Source: Mycolicibacterium lacusdiani (lineage in GTDB: Bacteria > Actinomycetota > Actinomycetes > Mycobacteriales > Mycobacteriaceae). From it: 64,000 nt of DNA. How positions within the stretch are numbered: the first letter of the stretch is position 1; the number at the start of each line of letters is the position of its first letter. Made by a program: the position numbers and the translations under genes. Of the stretch, positions 53,458 through 61,789 are shown in pieces. The DNA lies in contig NZ_JAKCFC010000001.1 in assembly GCF_021916785.1 (NCBI RefSeq), positions 248,001 through 312,000 of the forward strand, given 5' to 3'. The notes under the pieces were generated by a model. That model searched no databases and was not told the origin of the DNA. It saw nothing but the letters and a program-made list of their open reading frames with translations.

Positions 53458-54237
53458 TCAGGGATCGGCTCGCAAGGCCTCCGTGGTGACGTCGTCGGCA
53501 GGCAGGAACGCCTCGATGCTAAGTTCGGCCGCCGTCAGATCCAGCGCCGTACCGAAGGTCGTGACGGTGCTCAGGAACGTCAGCACGACGCCGCCGGCGC
53601 CTTCGATCTTCAGCGGCACCACCACGCCGCCGAGATCACGGGATTCGTCGAAACCTCCCGGGTAGGCCTCGATCTCGGCGAGCAGCGCAGCCAGTTCGCC
53701 GGACCCGCTTGCCGCGACCTCGCGGCGCAACCGGCCGATCACGTGGTGACGCCACTGACCGAGGTTGCGGATGCGCGGCGCCAGTCCCTCGGGATGCAAC
53801 GACAGCCGGAGCGCGTTCGGCTCCTCGAGCAGATGCTCGGCGACGCCATGGGCGAGGATGCCCGCGCCCGCGTTCATCGCGACGATCCGCCAGCCGCGAT
53901 CGACCGCCAGGCAGGGGTAGGGCTCGTAGGCCGCGAGCACGCGGTGGACGCCCTCGCGCACTGGGGCCATCTCCGGGTCGTCGAGCGAGCGTTCCGCGTG
54001 GATCGGGGCGAGCCCAGCGGCCAGCAACAGCCGATTCTGTTCGCGCAGTGGGACGTCGAGCGCGTCGGCGAGGCGTAGCACCATGGCCCTGCTCGGCGAC
54101 GACCGTCCCGTCTCGATGAAGCTGACGTGACGCGACGACACGTTGGCCTCGAGCGCAAGGTCGAGCTGGCTGAGCCGGCGGCGCTGCCGCCACTGGCGCA
54201 TCAGCGTGCCGAACGGGGCGGGGGAGGTGACGGTCAC
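53458..54237 (-). CDS. XRE-family regulator with MmyB-like domain
   Basis: The product is about 259 aa from GTG 54237. The N-terminal HTH is SQLDLALEANVSSRHVSFIE followed by TGRSSPSRAMVLRLADALDV, a standard XRE domain. The C-terminal portion (GWRIVAMNAGAGILAHGVA and LGQWRHHVIGRLRRE) is of the MmyB-like ligand-binding type found in actinobacterial activators. It lies upstream of the GntR gene on the same strand. It is divergent from a small membrane protein gene that it may control. Confidence 0.87.
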   Translation of the reverse strand: MTVTSPAPFGTLMRQWRQRRRLSQLDLALEANVSSRHVSFIETGRSSPSRAMVLRLADALDVPLREQNRLLLAAGLAPIHAERSLDDPEMAPVREGVHRVLAAYEPYPCLAVDRGWRIVAMNAGAGILAHGVAEHLLEEPNALRLSLHPEGLAPRIRNLGQWRHHVIGRLRREVAASGSGELAALLAEIEAYPGGFDESRDLGGVVVPLKIEGAGGVVLTFLSTVTTFGTALDLTAAELSIEAFLPADDVTTEALRADP

Positions 54238-54346
54238 CCCGCCAGTGTCACGCAGCGGCGCCCCGGGCTCCACTACCTCACGGGTAATTGCGCCGGTTAC
54301 GTCGGGGCGGGACGCTCGTGGTGTCCGACCGACCGAGGAGCAGACG

Positions 54347-54700
54347 ATGAGGTCTCACCCGCGCAGCCCCGCCCCGCCCGTCCCGCGCTGGTTGCGCACC
54401 GTGCTGAAGTGCGATCGAGCCGGCTCGTCGTGGTACATCGGGATGGGGTTCTTCTTCGCACCCGCGCTGGCCGTGGTGTCCCCGTGGCCGGCCGTCACCA
54501 CGGCGCTGTGGGTGTTCATCGCGCTGGCCGGGCTGTGGCTCGGGCTGCTCGGCATCGCCATGGCCACCGGCTTGGCGTTGGTGCTGCGGACGGGCCGGGA
54601 GATTCCCGAGGACTATTGGCGAACCATCGTCCACTACCCTCCTGCGCCGAGGGTCACCGAACGTCAGTGCGCCGCAGCCCCTTTGGCGCCGCCCGTGTAG
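54347..54700 (+). CDS. Small two-helix membrane protein
   Basis: The product is 117 aa from ATG 54347, preceded by GAGGAGCAG. After a Pro/Arg-rich N-terminus it has two adjacent hydrophobic segments (IGMGFFFAPALAVVSPWPAV and WVFIALAGLWLGLLGIAMAT) and a short C-terminal tail with one Cys. It is divergent from the XRE regulator and its 3' end overlaps the CYP125 gene by 37 bp on the other strand. Family not recognised. Confidence 0.65.
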   Translation: MRSHPRSPAPPVPRWLRTVLKCDRAGSSWYIGMGFFFAPALAVVSPWPAVTTALWVFIALAGLWLGLLGIAMATGLALVLRTGREIPEDYWRTIVHYPPAPRVTERQCAAAPLAPPV

Positions 54701-55956
54701 TCGACCTGCCAGTGCTTGATCCCGTTGAGCCAACCCGACCGGAGTCGCTCGGGCTTGGCCAGCGGGGTCAGGTCCGGCATCGCATCGGCGATGGCGTTGA
54801 ACATCAGGTCGATCGTCATGCGCGCGAGGTTGGTGCCGATGCAGTAGTGGGCCCCGGTACCGCCGAAACCGACGTGCGGGTTGGGATCACGCAGGATGTC
54901 GAACTCGTAGGGGCGGTCGAAGACGTCCTCGTCGAAGTTGGCCGAGCGGTACATCATCACCACCCGCTGGCCCTTCTTGATCTGAACGCCCGACAGCTCG
55001 GTGTCCTCGAGCGCGGTGCGCTGGAACGACGTGACGGGGGTGGCCCACCGGACGATCTCGTCGGCGGCGGTGGCGGGCCGCTCGCGCTTGAACAGCTCCC
55101 ACTGATCCGGGAAGTCGGCGAAGGCCATCATCCCCTGGGTGATCGAGTTCCTGGTCGTCTCGTTGCCCGCCACGGCCAGCAGGATGACGAAGAAACCGAG
55201 CTCGTCGTCGCTGAGCTTGTGCCCCTCGACGTCGGCCTGGACCAGCTTGGTGACGAGGTCCTCACCCGGGGTGTCCGCCCGCTCGGCGGCCAGCTGCATG
55301 CCGTAGGTGATCAGCTCGACCGACGCGCTGATGGCATCGTTGCCTGCGAACTCCGGGTCCATGTCGCCGACCATCTGGTTGGACCAGTGGAAGAGCTTCA
55401 TCCGGTCTTCCTGCGGCACGCCCATCAGTCCGGCGATGGCCTGCAGGGGCAGTTCGGCCGACACCTGCTCGACGAAGTCGCCGGTGCCCTCGGCAACCGC
55501 CTTCTGCGCGATGTCGCGGGCGCGCTGCGCCAGATCGGCGCGCAGCTGTTCGACGGCCCGCGGGGTGAAGGCGCGCGAGACGATCTTGCGCAGGTGGGTG
55601 TGGTGCGGCGCGTCCATGTTGAGCAGCACGAACTTGCCGGTCTCGATCTGGCTGTCGACCGTGCCGTCCTTGTAGCGCGGTAGGGCCGTCTTCTGCAGGC
55701 TGGAAAAGACGTCGCTGCGGCGCGACACCTCCTTGACGTCCTTGTGCTTGGTGACCACCCAGTAGCCGCCGTCGCCGAATCCGCCGACTCCCTCTGGCTG
55801 CTCGTTCCACCAGATCGGCGCGACCTTGCGCATCTCGGCGAGTTCCTCGACCGGCAACCGCTCGGCATAGATGTCCGGGTCGGTGAAGTCGAAGCCGGCG
55901 GGAAGGTTCGGGCCGTTGGTGGCATCCGGCACAGCAGTCTCCGGCATCTTGGTCAC
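54664..55956 (-). CDS. cyp125: Cytochrome P450 CYP125, steroid C26/C27 monooxygenase type
   Basis: The product is 430 aa. It aligns by memory along its length with M. tuberculosis CYP125A1: LPAGFDFTDPDIYAERLPV, IYWWNEQ-type APIWWNEQ, LNMDAPHHTHLRKIVSRAF and GWLNGIKHWQVDYTGG. P450 markers are the I-helix VAGNETTRNS, ExxR in DEIVRWATPV and haem loop FGGTGAHYCIG with the Cys. CYP125 oxidises the cholesterol side-chain terminus in the cholesterol pathway. A KstR-type box lies about 85-98 bp upstream. No other core cholesterol genes are adjacent, so this is likely a second, dispersed paralog. Confidence 0.95.
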   Translation of the reverse strand: MTKMPETAVPDATNGPNLPAGFDFTDPDIYAERLPVEELAEMRKVAPIWWNEQPEGVGGFGDGGYWVVTKHKDVKEVSRRSDVFSSLQKTALPRYKDGTVDSQIETGKFVLLNMDAPHHTHLRKIVSRAFTPRAVEQLRADLAQRARDIAQKAVAEGTGDFVEQVSAELPLQAIAGLMGVPQEDRMKLFHWSNQMVGDMDPEFAGNDAISASVELITYGMQLAAERADTPGEDLVTKLVQADVEGHKLSDDELGFFVILLAVAGNETTRNSITQGMMAFADFPDQWELFKRERPATAADEIVRWATPVTSFQRTALEDTELSGVQIKKGQRVVMMYRSANFDEDVFDRPYEFDILRDPNPHVGFGGTGAHYCIGTNLARMTIDLMFNAIADAMPDLTPLAKPERLRSGWLNGIKHWQVDYTGGAKGAAAH

Positions 55957-56040
55957 TCCTCACACGAGGCGATCTAGTGGCGTATTCCATAGCTACACCA
56001 CACGTCGGAGGTACCGCGGCAGGTTGGAGAAAGTTCCGAG

Positions 56041-56054
56041 TAGAACGTGTTCAG
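56041..56054 (-). promoter_or_regulatory. KstR-type operator upstream of CYP125
   Basis: TAGAAC-GT-GTTCAG fits TnnAACnnGTTnnA at all fixed positions except the final A. It lies between the CYP125 and Pro-rich gene starts and would suit sterol control of CYP125. Confidence 0.6.
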
Positions 56055-56185
56055 CCGTGCCGGACACCGACGATCTCGGCTCTGGGGATGCGCCCGTGTA
56101 ACGAAGTGCGGCAGAATTCGGAATACTCGTTGAGCGACCCTGAGTAACTTCCGTACCAGCCGTAACACCTCGAGAGGCCACCGTG

Positions 56186-56827
56186 ATGGGCAACGACACA
56201 CGAAGGTTTCTGACCGCCGCGCTCTGCGGCGCGTCCGGACTGATCGCCGCGGTCTGCGTGACCGCAACCGCGTCAGCCGACCCCGGCGTCCCGCCTCCGC
56301 CACCGCCTGCCGTCCCGTCGGTCGCGGGCCCCCTGGTCCCCGCGCCCCCGGCCGGACCTGCGCCCGCCGCACCACTGCAGGCCGCCGCAGGCCAGCAGGC
56401 GCCTGCCGAAGCCCTTCCGGCGCCCGCCCCCGCAGAGGGAGTGCCGCACATCCCGAGCCCGGACGCGCTGCCGCCGGGGTCGACGATGGATCCGGCGGCC
56501 AAGGGCAACGACGATCCGAACGTCAGCTACCTGAAGGACCTGTGGCAGGCGGTGCAGAACAAGGAGATCAGCGGCAAGGAGGCCCTGATCATGGGGCTCG
56601 CGCAGCGTGGCATGAACACGCCGTACCCCCAGCAGGCCGCGGGCCCGAACGTGCCGCGCAGCGGTGTCGATTCGGTCGCTCCCGCTGCCGTTCCCGCTCC
56701 CGCCGCAGCCCCCGGGGCACCGGCGCCACTGTTGCCCCCGCCGCCCGCGCCTGCACCGGCCCCCGCCGCCGCTCCGGCTCCCGCGCCGGCACCTGGCCCG
56801 CTGCTGCTCCCGGCTCCCGGCGCCTGA
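56186..56827 (+). CDS. Secreted Pro/Ala-rich protein
   Basis: The product is about 213 aa from ATG 56186 (GTG 56183 is in frame one codon earlier). A signal peptide (RRFLTAALCGASGLIAAVCV then TATASA) is followed by a Pro/Ala-rich mature protein. The only ordered-looking stretch is residues about 107-145 (DDPNVSYLKDLWQAVQNKEI and GKEALIMGLAQRGMN). It resembles other mycobacterial proline-rich secreted proteins. It is divergent from CYP125, which shares the upstream KstR-type box; a role in lipid use is not established. Confidence 0.8.
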   Translation: MGNDTRRFLTAALCGASGLIAAVCVTATASADPGVPPPPPPAVPSVAGPLVPAPPAGPAPAAPLQAAAGQQAPAEALPAPAPAEGVPHIPSPDALPPGSTMDPAAKGNDDPNVSYLKDLWQAVQNKEISGKEALIMGLAQRGMNTPYPQQAAGPNVPRSGVDSVAPAAVPAPAAAPGAPAPLLPPPPAPAPAPAAAPAPAPAPGPLLLPAPGA

Positions 56828-56855
56828 CCGACCTCGGCGCTCAGTCCACCGGTTC

Positions 56856-59093
56856 CTAGCCCGCCTCGACGCGCGCGGGCACGTGCTTGTGCCACGGCGT
56901 TCCCGCGTACGCGTCGCGCCAGTCGGACGACGTGAGCGCATTGGGCGCCACGCCGGGCGTGTGCGACGCGCCGTCGGCGTCGCGGTGATCCAGGCCGTAG
57001 CCGTTGGGTAGTGACACGTGACCCGGCAGCATGGCATCGCTGATCTCGACCGTCGCTCGCGCCGACCCGGCTGCGGTGGTGATGCGCGCCGATCCGCCGT
57101 CCACCAGCCCGATGGCCATCGCGTCTGCCACGCTGATGCGCAACGCACCGTCGACGTCGCGCTTGCGCCACGCCGGATCGCGCAGGATGTCGTTGGCGGT
57201 GTACGCACGTCGCTCGCCCGCCGACAGCACGAGCGGGAACTCGTCGGTGGTCAGCCGGGCGGGCGCGTCGCGTAGCTTGCCGATCTCGGCGAGCATCTCG
57301 GGCATCTCGAGGGCGATCCGCTTGTCCTCGTGGGTGATCAGGTCGAAGTCGTCGGCGTACTCGTGCACGCTGAACGTCACGCCGGATCGGCTGGACAGGA
57401 TCGCCTCGAACAGTGCGTTGCCGTCGGCGTGCCCGGCACGCTGCACGGCCTGCGGATAGGTCATCGCCGTCTTCTGCGCCAGGCCCCACAGCGCGGCGGC
57501 GCCGGCGAGGCCGTCGGGCAGGGTGGGCCCGAGCGTCTCGTACAGCACGAACGGCAGCACCCGGCCCAGCGCCGGATTGGCACTGACGGCGACGAAGAAG
57601 GCCTGCGCGTAGGCGTCCAGCCCGGACTCGGCGGCCAGGCGCAGCGGTCGCAGATCCTCCTCGTCGACCACTCCGAGCGCACGCACCAACCGGGCCCAGA
57701 TCTCGGGTTCGGCCAGCGTGCCCGGCAGTGGCTCGAAGATCGGGTGCCGCAGGTGGAAGGTGTTGTGCGGGAACTCCAGATTGAAGAAGGTCGCCTCGGG
57801 CTTCTCGAACTGACTGGCCGCAGGCAGCACGTAGTCGGCGAGCCGGGCCGTCTCGGTCATCGCGACGTCGATGACGACGAGCAGTTCCAGCGACGACAGC
57901 GCCTCCCGGACGGCGGCCGAGTCGGCCACCGAGTGCGCGGGATTGCTGCTCTCGACGATCATGGCGCGGAACCGGTCTGGGTGATCGGTCAGGATCTCCT
58001 GCGGCACGACGTTGCTGGGGACCAGCCCTGCGATGACCGGCGCTCCCGTCACCGGCGTCCGCCCGACCCCGCTGGTGGCGAACAACGGCGCGAACATCGA
58101 ATGCAGATGCTGCGCACCGCGTTTGGCGAAGCTGCCGGTGAGGATCCACAGCAGCTTGTCGAGGTAGGAGCACAGCGTGCTGTTGGGTGCCTGCTGAACG
58201 CCGAGGTCTTCGAACACCGCGACGCTCGACGCGGCCGCGATGCGCCGAGCAGCGCCGCGGATCAGGTCCTCCGCCACGCCGCAACGCTGCGCGTAGTCGG
58301 CGATCGGGACCTCGCGCAGCACCTCGCGCACCGCGTCGACGCCGGTGACGTGCTGGGCAAGGAAGGCGTCGTCGCACAGGTTCTCGGTGACGAGCACCGC
58401 GGCGAGCGCAGCGAGGCACCAGGCGTCGGTGCCGGGCCGGACCCGCAGGTGGAAGTCCGCCAGCTTCGCGGTGTCGGTGACGACGGGGTCGATCACGATC
58501 ATCGAGCGTCCGGGGTCCTTGGCGATCTCGTTGAGCACCACCCGGGCACGGGGGAAGCTCTGCGACATCCACGGGTTCTTGCCGACGAACACCGACACCT
58601 CGGCATGCTCGAACTCACCGCGGGTATGGCCGCCGTAGAGGTGCCGGTCGACCCAGTGTTCACCGGTCTTCTCCTGTGCCAACGCGTTCGAGCGGTAGCG
58701 GGAGCCGATGGCGCGCAGGAAGGCGCCGCTGTATGCGCCACCAAGGTGGTTGCCCTGGCCGCCACCGCCGTAGTAGAACACCTTGTCCCCGCCGTGCTCG
58801 TCCCGGATCCGGGCGAAGCCCTCGGCGATCTCGAGAATGGCTGTGTCCCAGTCGATCTCCTCGTAGGAGCCGTCGGGGCGGCGGCGCAAGGGAGAGGTGA
58901 GCCGGTTGCGGTCGTTCTGATAGTGGTCCAGGCGCAGCGCCTTGTTGCAGGTGTAGCCCTGCGACGCGGGATGCGCCTTGTCGCCGCGGATCTTGGCGAT
59001 CGTGCGGTCCTCGGTCTGCACGACGATGCCGCAGTTGCATTCGCACAGGATGCAGGCCGTGGCCTGCCATTCGGTGGTGACGTCGGTGGTCAT
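56856..59093 (-). CDS. Molybdopterin-dependent oxidoreductase (DMSO reductase family)
   Basis: The product is 745 aa from ATG 59093. The N-terminal iron-sulfur motif is ACILCECNCGIVV followed by GYTCNKA (C-x2-C-x3-C-x(n)-C). Three large molybdopterin-binding regions follow (for example KVFYYGGGGQGNHLGG and VIVESSNPAHSV). The C-terminal domain has LPNGYGLDHRDADG. There is no TAT signal, so it is cytoplasmic. The reaction cannot be assigned. The start overlaps the TetR stop by 4 bp (ATGA), so the regulator and enzyme form one operon. Confidence 0.9.
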   Translation of the reverse strand: MTTDVTTEWQATACILCECNCGIVVQTEDRTIAKIRGDKAHPASQGYTCNKALRLDHYQNDRNRLTSPLRRRPDGSYEEIDWDTAILEIAEGFARIRDEHGGDKVFYYGGGGQGNHLGGAYSGAFLRAIGSRYRSNALAQEKTGEHWVDRHLYGGHTRGEFEHAEVSVFVGKNPWMSQSFPRARVVLNEIAKDPGRSMIVIDPVVTDTAKLADFHLRVRPGTDAWCLAALAAVLVTENLCDDAFLAQHVTGVDAVREVLREVPIADYAQRCGVAEDLIRGAARRIAAASSVAVFEDLGVQQAPNSTLCSYLDKLLWILTGSFAKRGAQHLHSMFAPLFATSGVGRTPVTGAPVIAGLVPSNVVPQEILTDHPDRFRAMIVESSNPAHSVADSAAVREALSSLELLVVIDVAMTETARLADYVLPAASQFEKPEATFFNLEFPHNTFHLRHPIFEPLPGTLAEPEIWARLVRALGVVDEEDLRPLRLAAESGLDAYAQAFFVAVSANPALGRVLPFVLYETLGPTLPDGLAGAAALWGLAQKTAMTYPQAVQRAGHADGNALFEAILSSRSGVTFSVHEYADDFDLITHEDKRIALEMPEMLAEIGKLRDAPARLTTDEFPLVLSAGERRAYTANDILRDPAWRKRDVDGALRISVADAMAIGLVDGGSARITTAAGSARATVEISDAMLPGHVSLPNGYGLDHRDADGASHTPGVAPNALTSSDWRDAYAGTPWHKHVPARVEAG

Positions 59094-59659
59094 CGCGACG
59101 ACTTCCCTTCTCCGGTCTCTGCCGCCACGATGGCGCGCAGCTGTCTGTGGACGAGGTCGATCGGTGTGGCGTCGCGCGTCGCGCGCGCCACCACGATCGC
59201 GCCCTCGAGCGAGGTCATCAGCAGCATCGCGATCTCCTCGGCACGCTCCCGGGCGACGCCGTCGTCCTCGAGTCGTCGCCGGATCGACTCGGTCCACCGC
59301 GTGAAGGCCACGGCGGCCCGGTCGAGCGCCGGCGCGTTGTCCGCCTCGACTGCCACCGCGACGACGGGGCATCCGGCGCGGTAGTCCGACTCGGCCAGCG
59401 AGGCACGGAAGCCGTCGAACACGACGTCGAGCACCTCGAGGGCATCCCGGGCGGCGTCGATCTGAGCGGCAACGAAGTCAGCGGCGTAATCGACTGCCTC
59501 GCAGAGCAATTGGTTACGGCCACCGGGGAAGTAGTGGTAGGCCGACCCGCGCGGGGCACCGCTGTGCGCGAGGACGTCGGAGATCGCGGTCGAATGTGCG
59601 CCGCGCTCGCGGATCAGCAGAGCGGTCGAGACGACCATCCGTTCCCGTGGACTGACCAC
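59090..59659 (-). CDS. TetR-family transcriptional regulator
   Basis: The product is about 189 aa from GTG 59659, which has GGAGG upstream. The helix-turn-helix is TAISDVLAHSGAPRGSAYHYFPGGR at about residues 23-47, close to the LmrA/YxaF subgroup of TetR proteins, and the C-terminal domain fits that group. It is the promoter-proximal gene of an operon with the molybdopterin oxidoreductase, whose start overlaps its stop, and probably represses both. An inverted repeat upstream (59683-59702) is a candidate operator. Confidence 0.87.
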   Translation of the reverse strand: MVSPRERMVVSTALLIRERGAHSTAISDVLAHSGAPRGSAYHYFPGGRNQLLCEAVDYAADFVAAQIDAARDALEVLDVVFDGFRASLAESDYRAGCPVVAVAVEADNAPALDRAAVAFTRWTESIRRRLEDDGVARERAEEIAMLLMTSLEGAIVVARATRDATPIDLVHRQLRAIVAAETGEGKSSR

Positions 59660-59682
59660 TGTGGCGCCTCCTCGGCATTGAT

Positions 59683-59702
59683 TATGTAGAGCAGCATACA
59701 TA
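59683..59702. promoter_or_regulatory. Candidate TetR operator
   Basis: TATGTA, 8 bases, TACATA is a perfect 6-bp inverted repeat 24-43 bp before the TetR start and in an AT-rich pocket of an otherwise GC-rich region. It probably overlaps the promoter of the TetR/molybdopterin operon. Confidence 0.6.
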
Positions 59703-59753
59703 GCGCCGTAGCGGGCCGATAGCCCCGAAGGCCAGTGCCGCACCGAACGACGC

Positions 59754-59786
59754 GAAGGCCCCCTCCCGAATCGGGAGGGGGCCTTC
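59754..59786 (-). terminator. Terminator downstream of nitronate-monooxygenase-like gene
   Basis: The arms 59754-59769 (GAAGGCCCCCTCCCGA) and 59771-59786 are perfectly complementary over 16 bp. They lie 18 bp beyond the stop of the minus-strand gene. A strong intrinsic-type terminator. Confidence 0.85.
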
Positions 59787-59804
59787 GTCGGACCGGGCAG
59801 GTGG

Positions 59805-60938
59805 CTAGACCGAAGCCGCCTCGTTCAACTCGTTGAGCGTGTTGGTCGCATCGAGGTACTCCTGAACCCATCGCTCGATGACGGCCGAGGTCTTCTCGAC
59901 CTTCTCGAACTGGCCCACCACCTGGCCGACCGGGTTGAAGGCGACGTCGACGCTCTCGTTGGGGTACTTGTTGGTGGCGGCGACCGCGATCCCCGACACC
60001 ATGAACTGGAGCGGCATTCCGAGCGGCTTGGGGTTCTCCGGGTTCTCCCAGGCCTCGGTCCAGTCGTTGCGCAGCATCCGCGCCGGCTTGCCGGTGAACG
60101 AACGGCTGCGCACGGTGTCGCGACTGCCCGCCTTCACGTACGCCGCCTGCTGCACGGGGGTGTTCTCGGCCTCCTCGACCATGAGCCACTGCGATCCCGT
60201 CCAGGCGCCCTGCGCGCCGAGCGCGAGCGCTGCGGCGATCTGCTGGCCGCTGCCGATGCCACCGGCCGCCAAGACCGGAACCGGTGCGACCTCCTTGACC
60301 ACCTGCGGCCACAGCACGATCGAGCCGACTTCGCCCGAGTGGCCGCCGGCCTCGCCGCCCTGGGCGATGATGATGTCGACGCCCGCATCCGCGTGCTTGC
60401 GCGCCTGGCTCGGCGAGCCGCACAGCGCGGCGACCTTGCGGCCCTCGGCGTGGATGTGCTCGATCATGTCCCGTGGCGGAGTGCCGAGCGCGTTGGCGAT
60501 CAGCGTCATCTTGGGGTGCTTGAGCGCCACCTCGACCTGCGGAGTGGCGGTTGCCTCGGTCCACCCGAGCAGCTGCAGAGTGCTCTCGTTGTCCTCGGCG
60601 GTGAGCGGGACGCCGTGATCGGTCAGGATCTTCTTGGCGAAGTCGAGGTGCTCCTGCGGGACCATGTCCTGCAGCATCTTCGCCAGCTCGTCGGCGGACA
60701 GGTTCGCGTCCATGCCCTCGTACTTGTTCGGGATGACGATGTCGACGCCGTAGGTGTGGTCGCCGATGTGCTCGTCGATCCAGTTCAGCTCGATCTCGAG
60801 CTGCTCGGGAGTGAACCCGACGGCTCCCAGGACGCCGAATCCGCCGGCCTTGCTGACGGCGACCACGACGTCGCGGCAATGTGTGAAGGCAAAGATCGGG
60901 AACTCGATGCCGATCTGATCGCAGAGGGGGGTGTGCAT
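59805..60938 (-). CDS. Nitronate monooxygenase-like FMN enzyme
   Basis: The product is 377 aa from ATG 60938, preceded by AGGAG. The TIM-barrel 2-nitropropane-dioxygenase pattern is clear: IEFPIFAFTHCRDVVVAVS, GGFGVLGAVG, DIIIAQGGEAGGHSG and VLAAGGIGSGQQIAAAL, with the catalytic His in the GGHSG loop. It is FMN-dependent and cytoplasmic. A KstR-type box lies 39-54 bp upstream of the start, so in this organism it is likely part of steroid or fatty-acid catabolism, not nitroalkane detoxification as such. It ends at a strong hairpin. Confidence 0.9.
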   Translation of the reverse strand: MHTPLCDQIGIEFPIFAFTHCRDVVVAVSKAGGFGVLGAVGFTPEQLEIELNWIDEHIGDHTYGVDIVIPNKYEGMDANLSADELAKMLQDMVPQEHLDFAKKILTDHGVPLTAEDNESTLQLLGWTEATATPQVEVALKHPKMTLIANALGTPPRDMIEHIHAEGRKVAALCGSPSQARKHADAGVDIIIAQGGEAGGHSGEVGSIVLWPQVVKEVAPVPVLAAGGIGSGQQIAAALALGAQGAWTGSQWLMVEEAENTPVQQAAYVKAGSRDTVRSRSFTGKPARMLRNDWTEAWENPENPKPLGMPLQFMVSGIAVAATNKYPNESVDVAFNPVGQVVGQFEKVEKTSAVIERWVQEYLDATNTLNELNEAASV

Positions 60939-60976
60939 GCCAGCTCCTAGGTGGGGCTCGAGCGGTGAGCTTCGAA

Positions 60977-60992
60977 TTGGAACGTGTTCTAG
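60977..60992. promoter_or_regulatory. KstR-type operator
   Basis: TTGGAAC-GT-GTTCTAG fits TnnAACnnGTTnnA completely; its complement is identical to the 16-mer at 28881-28896. It sits between the divergent nitronate-monooxygenase-like and unknown genes and may control one or both. Confidence 0.75.
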
Positions 60993-61135
60993 TTTAGTAC
61001 CCGCCAACCCCGCTCCGGGTCAATCCTGGGGATTAGACGGCGCACATCGGGACTCGACAGCGCAGGAGAAGGTCATTACCGTTTTTCGCGAATCGCGTTA
61101 CAACACGTGATCGTCTCGAGGAGGGACCGCAGACC

Positions 61136-61789
61136 GTGACGCACTGGCTGAACCACTCGCTCGTCCTCGCCTCCGACTACCGCATCCCCGACCCGGAACG
61201 GGTGCTACCGCTGCTCGAACGTCGTCGGGACGCGCTGGCCGACCTCGGCGCGCACCACGTCCTCGTGTACACCTCGACGACCGAACCGGACCGGGTCATG
61301 GTCCTGATGGCGATCCACACGCGCGAGACGATCATCGAGCTGTTGCGGTCACGCGTCTTCTTCGATTGGTTCGACGCCGTCGGCGTCGAGGACATCCCGG
61401 CCGTGTTCGCGGGTGAGCTGATCGACCGACTCGACCTCGTCGGTGAGATGACGCCGACCGCGCCGGAGGTGATGGTCTCGGTGGTGACCCCGGTGGCGAG
61501 CGTCCCCGGGCTCGTCGACCACGTCCGGGAGACCGCGGGCGACCTGCGAGCCGCGGGCGTGCGCAAGACGTCGGTGTTCAGCGCGTTCGACGACGAGCGC
61601 GAGGTGATGATGCTGTTTCAAATCGACGACGAGCGCCACGCCCGACACTGGCTGCGCGATTCGGACCTGAACTCCGAATGGTTGGGCCGGGCCGGGATCG
61701 GCGCCTATCCGCCCGTCTTCATCGGCAGGTTGCGTCAGATACTGCGCATCCCGACTCCAGACATCGAGGACACCACGGGCGGCAACTGA
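61136..61789 (+). CDS. Conserved protein, dimeric alpha-beta barrel-like
   Basis: The product is 217 aa from GTG 61136, preceded by GAGGAGGGA. Two repeated halves, each with a strand-helix-helix-strand pattern (HHVLVYTSTTEPDRVMVLMA and KTSVFSAFDDEREVMMLFQI), suggest two tandem dimeric-barrel-type domains. I do not recognise a defined activity; similar mycobacterial genes are variously labelled. Its stop overlaps the start of a Bfd-like ferredoxin by one base, so the two are co-translated. The KstR-type box at 60977-60992 is 144-159 bp upstream. Confidence 0.72.
   Translation: MTHWLNHSLVLASDYRIPDPERVLPLLERRRDALADLGAHHVLVYTSTTEPDRVMVLMAIHTRETIIELLRSRVFFDWFDAVGVEDIPAVFAGELIDRLDLVGEMTPTAPEVMVSVVTPVASVPGLVDHVRETAGDLRAAGVRKTSVFSAFDDEREVMMLFQIDDERHARHWLRDSDLNSEWLGRAGIGAYPPVFIGRLRQILRIPTPDIEDTTGGN

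Noticed and set aside
57330..59384. Plus-strand open frame of 684 codons
   Set aside because: It is antisense to the molybdopterin oxidoreductase, with low-complexity His/Arg/Gln/Val composition typical of GC-rich antisense frames.
61088..61120. AACACGT before the gene at 61136, considered as an extra KstR site
   Set aside because: Only one half-site is present; the complete site at 60977-60992 is nearer to the divergent gene.
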